Shown: positions 7,486-12,573 of the stretch, one piece after another
Layout: every line of letters begins with the position of its first letter
Position numbering within the stretch: position 1 is the stretch's first letter
Source: Verrucomicrobiia bacterium
GTDB taxonomy: Bacteria > Verrucomicrobiota > Verrucomicrobiia > Opitutales > Opitutaceae
NCBI GenBank assembly: GCA_030424825.1
Contig: JAUHWE010000061.1
Location: 1 to 12,573 of the forward strand
Length of the DNA stretch: 12,573 nucleotides
Direction of reading: 5' to 3'
Notes under the pieces: generated by a model
The model's database searches: none
The model's input: the letters and a program-made list of their open reading frames with translations, nothing else
Told to the model about the DNA's origin: nothing
Translations under genes and position numbers: made by a program

Positions 7486-8444
7486 GACGGCACGCTAGGA
7501 CACTCACCTCCCTCCTCTCTCTCACTATCGCTCTTAACGGCTTAGCGGAATCAGCGCCCTCCGATATCACTGTCACAAATCGTACCGTCATCCAGCGATG
7601 CGTCATCGATGGCTCTTCTGCCCGCATGATTGCCGTCGGTTTCCCCAGCGGATTCAACTACGCCTACGATGCCCAAAACTGCGCCCCCGTGTACGTCTGG
7701 CAAGGTGGTTTTGTAGACTTTTCCGGAGAGACACTCGGCAGAGGAGGTCGCAGGTGTGAGATCCTCGGAGTCAAGCAATCCTTAGGAACCGCAATCAATC
7801 CCCTTCGTATCGGCAATCCAGACACGCTTCCCGAGTCGTTGTCCTTCAAAGGCTACCAACGCAACCAAGAAACTGGCACTCCCACTTTCCGCTTCGAGAT
7901 AAATGGGCTCCTCGTCGAGCAGTCGATCAAATCTCCGTCAACGAACACCGTGCAGATCAGTCTGGAATTCGAATCCAAAAATTCCGGCGACAAATTCTAC
8001 CACATCAATTCGAGTGAACACGAGCAGGTCACGCTAAGCGAAGGACTCCACTGGCACCGTCCCGGTGTTGTCATGATTCCTTCTCGAATCAACAAAGCAT
8101 CTATTTCGATCAGCCTACGAAACATCGACAAGCCTTACATTCGCAAACCCCGATCACTTAGCGGAGCTCAAATTTATTCCTACTATTGCAAGGCTTGCCA
8201 CTCTACCGACGGGACTAAGCTAATCGGCCCTACATTCAAAAACCTATTCGGCCGCTCCCAGGAAATCATTCGTCAAGGTATTCCCGATACCATTATCGTG
8301 GATACCGACTACATCCGGGAATCCATCACAGATCCTCAGGCGGCCATCGCAAATGGTTACGAAAACGTTCCCATGCCCAGCTTTGCAAACGTCCTCAATG
8401 GACATGACATCAATTCTCTTATCGAATATCTTCAGAATCCTTAA
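7482..8444 (+). CDS. Secreted c-type cytochrome with PVC-type N-terminal beta domain
   Basis: This 320-residue protein has a signal peptide (MRRHARTLTSLLSL...LAES), a beta domain at about 28-215 and a C-terminal monoheme cytochrome c domain at about 226-320. Heme is bound at CKACH (236-240). IGPTFKNLFG follows, and Met298 in VPMPSF is the likely distal ligand. The YIRESITDP segment resembles the cytochrome domain fused to some cytochrome oxidase subunits II. The beta domain (MIAVGFPSGFNYAYD, YVWQGGF, GRGG) resembles the N-terminal domain of the gene before it. The ATG overlaps the upstream TGA as ATGA, so the two are probably translated together. The likely role is accepting electrons from the upstream dehydrogenase in the periplasm and passing them towards a terminal oxidase. 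No further rightward gene follows before the convergent FN3 gene. Confidence 0.92.
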   Translation: MRRHARTLTSLLSLTIALNGLAESAPSDITVTNRTVIQRCVIDGSSARMIAVGFPSGFNYAYDAQNCAPVYVWQGGFVDFSGETLGRGGRRCEILGVKQSLGTAINPLRIGNPDTLPESLSFKGYQRNQETGTPTFRFEINGLLVEQSIKSPSTNTVQISLEFESKNSGDKFYHINSSEHEQVTLSEGLHWHRPGVVMIPSRINKASISISLRNIDKPYIRKPRSLSGAQIYSYYCKACHSTDGTKLIGPTFKNLFGRSQEIIRQGIPDTIIVDTDYIRESITDPQAAIANGYENVPMPSFANVLNGHDINSLIEYLQNP

Positions 8445-8478
8445 AACTACTTTGTTAGATTTCGAACTATTCTTTTTA

Positions 8479-8555
8479 GGCAAGGCAACGCCCTCCGGGC
8501 GTGCCGCGTTTTTATGATTCCCTTGTGCGGCAAGACCTGAGGGCTTTGCCCTGCC
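8479..8555. repeat. Imperfect long palindrome (REP-like or bidirectional terminator)
   Basis: Two 29-base arms, 8479-8507 and 8527-8555, are inverted copies matching at 24 of 29 positions, with a 19-base loop. Matched blocks include TGCCGC/GCGGCA next to the loop and GCCCTC/GAGGGC further out. Each arm also holds its own small hairpin: ACGCCC-TCC-GGGCGT on the left and AGGGC-TTT-GCCCT on the right. It is richer in G+C than its flanks and lies between convergent genes, 34 bases after the cytochrome stop. It could end transcription from both sides, or be a copy of a dispersed REP- or MITE-type element. No second copy is visible in this window. Confidence 0.6.
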
Positions 8556-8628
8556 ATTCAATATTTTACAAATTAGACTTAAAGCTATCAATGTTAAGTT
8601 AGCCTTTGCCTCAAACCTCTAATCGCGT

Positions 8629-9651
8629 CTAAGGGAATCGCGACACGGTCAGGCTCGATGGCACGACAATATCTTGAACATCGATTTGCACGGGCTGAGA
8701 TTCAAGCTCCGAACCATCGCTCAGCCGGGCGACGACATGAAACGCAAGCGTGCCCGTCACGGGAAGTTCGATACTCCGGTTGAACGGGGCTTGCTCAACA
8801 ACCTGTACTGGGATTCCATCCAAGTAGTAGGTCACGCTAACCGGCGTAACTCCGCCAAGAACCGAAAGATCGACTCCCACGCTGTCTCCTAAATGATAGG
8901 TCGATCCATTCGTCGGATCAGACAAGGCAAAGTTTGCCACTGGAGATACCGTTACCACAAAGCTATCACTGACCGTGTTTACTCCATCGGTAACATAAAC
9001 AGTAATCGTGGACGATCCACTCAATCCCGTTAAAGGAGTGACAACCACATTTCGGCTCGATCCAACCCCGGAAAGGATTACATTCTGATTCGGGATCAGC
9101 GAACCATTCGAAGTAGTCACGCTTACAAGGAGCTGGCCCGCTGGAGTTTCAGCATCTCCTATCGTAAAGGCTACTGGATTTGAGCCTCCTGAGTTGGCGT
9201 CCAAAGATTGGTTCGACAATCCACTGATCGTCGGTGCGGAATTCACTTCCGGCTCGGTAGTATGACTCACGACATTCGTATAACCAGAGCTTCCAAATTC
9301 ATTGTATGCATTTACTCGGTACCAATAGGTTGATGAAGGCTGTATCGTTTCATCACTATAGGTAGTTACATCTGCCGCAACGGTGTCCAACACTGAAAAG
9401 CTGGACCCATTCGTACTACGCTCTACCCGAAAACCCGTTTCGTCACTAGAATTGTCATTCCAGGTCAGAGTAACATCCGCAGCAGATAATGTCGCTAAGG
9501 ACATTGTGGGCATAAGACCTACCATTCGAATGGCGACTCTAAATTCCGCAACCAACTTGCAAGCCCACGACACAAGCCTATAAAGGGGAAAAAATTTCGT
9601 ATCCTTATAATCAGCACAATTAATCATGGGCAAGAAATACGGTTTACCCAT
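8629..9651 (-). CDS. FN3 / Ig-like domain protein, possibly a truncated remnant
   Basis: The open frame of 340 codons encodes a modular beta-sandwich protein with no visible catalytic domain. It holds a fibronectin type III domain at about 47-133 (VTLTWNDNSSDETGF, YWYRVNAYNEFG), a cadherin/Ig-like domain at about 138-237 (APTISGLSN...TVYVTDGVNTVSDSF) and a second Ig-like domain at about 240-328 (SVTYYLDGIPV). Such domains occur in large secreted or surface proteins, where they bind carbohydrate or act as spacers. The first 46 residues show no domain and no good signal peptide. The FN3 first strand seems to begin at or just after Met47. Possible starts are 9651, 9525, 9513 and 9504, none with a good ribosome-binding site. 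Lack of export and the abrupt end after SLTVSRFP suggest a piece of a larger gene, but a short secreted protein using MVGLMPTMSLATLSA as a poor signal cannot be excluded. Confidence 0.65.
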   Translation of the reverse strand: MGKPYFLPMINCADYKDTKFFPLYRLVSWACKLVAEFRVAIRMVGLMPTMSLATLSAADVTLTWNDNSSDETGFRVERSTNGSSFSVLDTVAADVTTYSDETIQPSSTYWYRVNAYNEFGSSGYTNVVSHTTEPEVNSAPTISGLSNQSLDANSGGSNPVAFTIGDAETPAGQLLVSVTTSNGSLIPNQNVILSGVGSSRNVVVTPLTGLSGSSTITVYVTDGVNTVSDSFVVTVSPVANFALSDPTNGSTYHLGDSVGVDLSVLGGVTPVSVTYYLDGIPVQVVEQAPFNRSIELPVTGTLAFHVVARLSDGSELESQPVQIDVQDIVVPSSLTVSRFP

Positions 9652-9998
9652 TTAAAGATTCAGTCCCACAGAGAAGATTGAAGAATAACCTCCAAAGCAT
9701 TAGGTATACTTAGAATCGGCCATTCCGAAATCTGCCAAGAGCCCATGGGTACACCTAAGCCATCCGATCGAGCGCGAACACCTAAGAGGGTGTCCAAAAA
9801 AAGAAGCTCGTGCTAGGTTCTAATATCATATGCGGCAGGGAGCAAGCATTAGCCCTACACCTTCTACCTATCAAGCACTCTCTAATTTTCCCACGTCCTA
9901 GACTGCTTTAGCTCTAGGTCCTAGCGACAATCCCTCACATCAATTCGTGAGATAGGGTCGAATCGATTAAGTAAACGCTGTTTCGTCGTTCAACCTTA
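9652..9998. other. Gene-poor intergenic stretch with short repeats
   Basis: I see no convincing gene here on either strand. It contains a 9-base direct repeat ACACCTAAG at 9751-9759 and 9778-9786, a small hairpin ACACC-TAAGAG-GGTGT overlapping the second copy, a run of seven A's just after it, and a stem CCTAGA/TCTAGG near 9900-9920. The hairpin plus A-run has a weak likeness to an insertion-sequence end, but no partner end or transposase is present. It separates the truncated-looking FN3 gene from the ThuA-like gene. Confidence 0.5.
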
Positions 9999-10925
9999 TT
10001 ACCTCGGTTCCTTTTTATCCAAATTCTGCTGCAGATCGTATTCGCTCACTTCCGATCCGATTCCATTTTTGGGAACGCTATTTCCAGTCACCCAGCTTAG
10101 CGTATTGAGAACAATCTTACGAAACGAGTCATTCCCCCAGTTCACGTGGAAATGACCGCCGGTAAACCCGAATCCACGACCTCCGTCCGGTCGCTCAACC
10201 ACCCAAAGCATTGCTTCATCGCGGCCGGACGACGCAATGATGTGATCGTAGGGGCCTTTCGGATGCACATAAGGTCCCCTACGCACTGAGTCTGAAGGTT
10301 TAGCTACTAGTATTGGCGTGAACTTGAGCCCCTTCTCCCGATGAGGTTGGTTACCCTCAATCCCTCCGATAAAGCGCATATTGAAATACCATTCATCCTT
10401 GATCGTAAACGGTGCCACTCCTCGAGTCGTCGGATGCTTCGGAAATGAATCAAACTTTGGCTCCCAAATAGGGTTACAGGAAAACATATTCTCATAGTGC
10501 CCCCCTATCCAAGCCTGAAACTCTTCGTTCGCCTCGCCCGGAGGGACCTCAACCCCGTAGTGCATACAGCCAAAGCCTACGCCCCTCTCAACCAGTCGCT
10601 TCAATGTTGCCAGGTTGTCACCCTGCAATGCGGGGTGCTTTCCACCCCCATCTGAGTAGATGACCACCGCGTCAGCATCGTCAAAAGTAGATTCGTCCTC
10701 AACCCAGCCATTGTCGTGAACTTCCACTTTCAAGCCCTTAACCCCTTGAAGACACTTCTCCAGCAAAAGGCACCCTGCACGAAATTCGTGCATCAACGGG
10801 GGATGGCTCGGCTTCCCGGCAATCAGAACGAGCTTCTTCACGTCTTTTCCCCAGCCTGAAACTATACAGGAAAAAACAATCAGCACGGTTAAGAGAAACT
10901 TAGACAAACGAGCATGAAAGGTCAT
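9999..10925 (-). CDS. Secreted ThuA-like domain protein
   Basis: This 308-residue protein belongs to the ThuA (trehalose utilisation) family, with a class I glutamine-amidotransferase-like fold. ThuA proteins are linked to breakdown of 3-keto sugars such as 3-ketotrehalose, but many PVC members are uncharacterised. Visible signs are KKLVLIAGKPSHP at the first strand, DADAVVIYSDGGGKHP, VERGVGFGCMHYGVEVP (about 112-128, the position equivalent to the amidotransferase nucleophile elbow), GGHYENMFSCNP, and GFGFTGGHFHVNWG near the C-terminus. I chose the ATG at 10925 because a clear signal peptide (MTFHARLSKFLLTVLIVFSC...) begins there. A GTG at 11018 and an ATG at 11009 would add about 30 residues without family features. 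Export is unusual for an enzyme of cytoplasmic sugar catabolism, but secreted ThuA-like proteins are common in this phylum. It is divergent from the PQQ-like propeller gene. Confidence 0.87.
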   Translation of the reverse strand: MTFHARLSKFLLTVLIVFSCIVSGWGKDVKKLVLIAGKPSHPPLMHEFRAGCLLLEKCLQGVKGLKVEVHDNGWVEDESTFDDADAVVIYSDGGGKHPALQGDNLATLKRLVERGVGFGCMHYGVEVPPGEANEEFQAWIGGHYENMFSCNPIWEPKFDSFPKHPTTRGVAPFTIKDEWYFNMRFIGGIEGNQPHREKGLKFTPILVAKPSDSVRRGPYVHPKGPYDHIIASSGRDEAMLWVVERPDGGRGFGFTGGHFHVNWGNDSFRKIVLNTLSWVTGNSVPKNGIGSEVSEYDLQQNLDKKEPR

Positions 10926-11036
10926 CCAGCGACAAAGAACACAAAAAGTCCGGGAGTCAATCAGGAGCGATTTCGTGACCGATACCTCCACCCCCACAAT
11001 CGTTTTCATTCGACGCACTGAAACAATTAGGCAAAT

Positions 11037-11115
11037 TTAGTCTCCTTTGTTAAATGGACCAATGGTAGGGGAACGACCCAATAACAATCGTTCGTTATCT
11101 AACAAAGCAGACTTA
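11037..11115. promoter_or_regulatory. Dyad in the ThuA / PQQ-propeller divergent region
   Basis: Arms at 11037-11052 and 11100-11115 are inverted copies differing at three of 16 positions; the core CTTTGTTA/TAACAAAG is perfect. The centre near 11076 lies between the two divergent genes. A 7-base direct repeat TTAGGCA flanks the dyad at 11027-11033 and 11113-11119, and a smaller inverted repeat ATAAC/GTTAT sits inside. It may be a shared operator or a small mobile-element remnant. No promoter hexamers with good spacing were identified. Confidence 0.35.
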
Positions 11116-11135
11116 GGCATTCGCAGTAAAATCCC

Positions 11136-12479
11136 ATGAAGCACACCCTTCTATTTTCCTCTATCCTCCTTTTAATCCCAGGCACGCTTGCAGCGGATTG
11201 GCCTCAATGGCTTGGTCCGAATGGCGACTCCGTCTGGCAGGAAGAAGATGTCATTACCCAGATCCCAGGGGGCGGCCTAAGAACAAAATGGGAAAGCGCA
11301 GTTGGACTCGGATACAGTGGCCCCGCCATCGCTAACGGACGCGTCTACTTAATGGACTACATTCTCGAAGACGGCGCCATCGCTAACAATGCAGGCGCAC
11401 CAGACCAGCTTTCCGGATCCGAGAGAGTGATCTGCCTAGATGCCGAGACCGGTAAACTCCTTTGGCAGCATACTTATGATCGTTCCTATCTCATATCCTA
11501 CGGTAGCGGACCGCGAACAACTCCAACTATTGTGGACGGAAAAGTATACACTCTCGGCACGGAAGGCGACTTCTTTTGCTTTGAGGCAAAATCCGGAAGA
11601 ATAATCTGGAGCAAGCAATTTTCCGAAGCGTATGGAGCAAAAACCCCCATATGGGGCCACTCAGCGCACCCATCCGTGTACCAGGATACCTTATACAGCA
11701 TTGTGGGAGGTGAAGGAAGCATCGTCGTCGCCCTTGACAAGGATACGGGAGAAGAGAAGTGGCGCGCTTTAACAGCTGGGAGCCAAGGTTACTGTCCTCC
11801 CACCATCCTCACACATGACGGAATTGAGCAGCTAATTATCTGGCATCCCGAATCCATCAACAGTTTGAATCCCAAAACAGGCGAGGTTTATTGGTCGGAG
11901 CCCCTAAGGCCAAATTTCGGCGGATCCATTCAGGCGCCACGCAAACAGGGGTCACTTTTGTTTGTGGGCGGACCGGGGATTGCCTCGATGTTCAAGCTAG
12001 TGACTCGCGATGGTATCCCGGGGGTTGAGCCGGTCTGGAAAGGAAACTCGCGAGATGCGGTATACCCCGTCAATAGCCCCATCGTGTTTACAGAAGAAGC
12101 AATCTACAGCGTGGACAGCGGCACGGGGGCCATGATCTCTGTCAGCCCCAAGGATGGTAGCCGCTTCTGGGAGACAGCCGAACCCGTTCTTGAGGACCCT
12201 TCCAAAAGAGGCCGCCATGGCACAGCCTTTTTAACACGTCACAATGACTCAGACACCTACTATATCATCAATGAAATTGGAGACCTTATCCTGGCGGAGC
12301 TAACGCCTTCTGGATACAGGGAGCTCGGACGGACACACGTTATTGATCCCACAAACTCCACTAACGCGGGAGGAACGCGCAATGTCATCTGGAGTCACCC
12401 CGCATTCGCCGACAAAACACTTTTTGTTCGCAATGACGAAAAGATAATCGCTATCGATCTCAATGCGAAGAACTATTGA
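11136..12479 (+). CDS. Secreted PQQ-like beta-propeller protein
   Basis: This 447-residue protein has a signal peptide (MKHTLLFSSILLLIPGTLAA) followed at once by DWPQWLGPNGDSVW, the N-terminal signature of the PQQ-like (YWTG/BamB-type) propellers abundant in PVC bacteria. Propeller blade motifs of the form LDxxTGxxxW recur at about 100-110 (LDAETGKLLW), 149-158 (FEAKSGRIIW), 200-209 (LDKDTGEEKW), 244-253 (LNPKTGEVYW) and 336-345 (VSPKDGSRFW). There is no heme motif. Such proteins may be quinoprotein-type dehydrogenases or non-enzymatic binding or assembly proteins; the visible motifs do not settle which, and PQQ binding cannot be claimed. The start is well supported because the signal peptide begins there. 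It is divergent from the ThuA-like gene with a dyad between them, which suggests linked control. No gene can be confirmed in the 94 bases after its stop. Confidence 0.9.
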   Translation: MKHTLLFSSILLLIPGTLAADWPQWLGPNGDSVWQEEDVITQIPGGGLRTKWESAVGLGYSGPAIANGRVYLMDYILEDGAIANNAGAPDQLSGSERVICLDAETGKLLWQHTYDRSYLISYGSGPRTTPTIVDGKVYTLGTEGDFFCFEAKSGRIIWSKQFSEAYGAKTPIWGHSAHPSVYQDTLYSIVGGEGSIVVALDKDTGEEKWRALTAGSQGYCPPTILTHDGIEQLIIWHPESINSLNPKTGEVYWSEPLRPNFGGSIQAPRKQGSLLFVGGPGIASMFKLVTRDGIPGVEPVWKGNSRDAVYPVNSPIVFTEEAIYSVDSGTGAMISVSPKDGSRFWETAEPVLEDPSKRGRHGTAFLTRHNDSDTYYIINEIGDLILAELTPSGYRELGRTHVIDPTNSTNAGGTRNVIWSHPAFADKTLFVRNDEKIIAIDLNAKNY

Positions 12480-12573
12480 AACGAAAGGCTTCGCTACCCC
12501 AAAACAATTCTATATACAAAACTCAGATCATCAACGTCGACATTAACAACCATAAGTTCCAACTATGTCCCCT

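Noticed and set aside
9790..9808. GGTGTCC followed by A's resembles the end of some insertion sequences.
   Set aside because: No matching inverted end, target duplication or transposase fragment was found, so an insertion sequence cannot be supported.
9664..9815. A short open stretch of about 50 codons on the minus strand.
   Set aside because: It has no start with a ribosome-binding site and no recognisable motif; the length is expected by chance.
10926..11018. The longer N-terminus of the ThuA-like gene from the GTG at 11018 or the ATG at 11009.
   Set aside because: The extra residues have no family features and would bury the signal peptide; the start at 10925 fits better.
12565..12573. 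ATG at the right edge as the possible start of another gene.
   Set aside because: Only three codons are visible, which is too little to support a gene.
1..12573. Search by eye for tRNA, rRNA, CRISPR arrays, riboswitches, phage genes and antiphage defence genes.
   Set aside because: No cloverleaf, repeat-spacer pattern or relevant gene family was recognised. The unusual content here is metabolic rather than defensive.

Overview
The window looks like accessory or catabolic DNA from a PVC-superphylum bacterium, most likely Verrucomicrobiota (Planctomycetota is the alternative). The evidence is the gene families: a membrane-bound-dehydrogenase propeller fused to HEAT-like repeats and a C-terminal c-type heme domain; a sugar-dehydrogenase-like propeller with a PVC-type N-terminal beta domain; a ThuA-like protein; a WPQW-type PQQ-like propeller; a CE6/SASA-type esterase; and a PIG-L deacetylase. 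Most starts lack a strong Shine-Dalgarno sequence, and most products carry signal peptides, so the locus works largely in the cell envelope.

Layout. Positions 1-4381 are a leftward gene set. In transcription order these are the propeller-HEAT-heme protein (1625-4381), a DUF1330 protein (1195-1533), a secreted acetyl esterase (398-1198, joined to DUF1330 by a 4-base ATGA overlap) and a PIG-L deacetylase cut by the window edge (1-383). Positions 4391-8444 are a rightward set: a Tat-exported, possibly lipid-anchored amidohydrolase, a secreted propeller dehydrogenase without heme, and a secreted c-type cytochrome (again joined by an ATGA overlap). The two sets start head to head with almost no spacer. 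A 77-base imperfect palindrome (8479-8555) lies between the convergent cytochrome gene and a leftward FN3/Ig-like domain protein (8629-9651) that looks truncated. A gene-poor stretch (9652-9998) follows. The last part is a divergent pair: a leftward secreted ThuA-like protein (9999-10925) and a rightward secreted PQQ-like propeller (11136-12479), with a dyad between them. Bases 12480-12573 hold nothing I can support.

How the genes may work together (inference). The esterase and PIG-L deacetylase could remove O- and N-acyl groups from a glycan. The two dehydrogenase-like propellers could oxidise the exposed sugar. The two c-type heme domains (CIACH in the large protein, CKACH in the small cytochrome) would accept the electrons. 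The amidohydrolase and ThuA-like protein would process products. The most unusual point is the split dehydrogenase/cytochrome pair: both members carry what looks like the same N-terminal beta domain, and the dehydrogenase has no cysteine in its mature part, so it would depend on its partner for heme.
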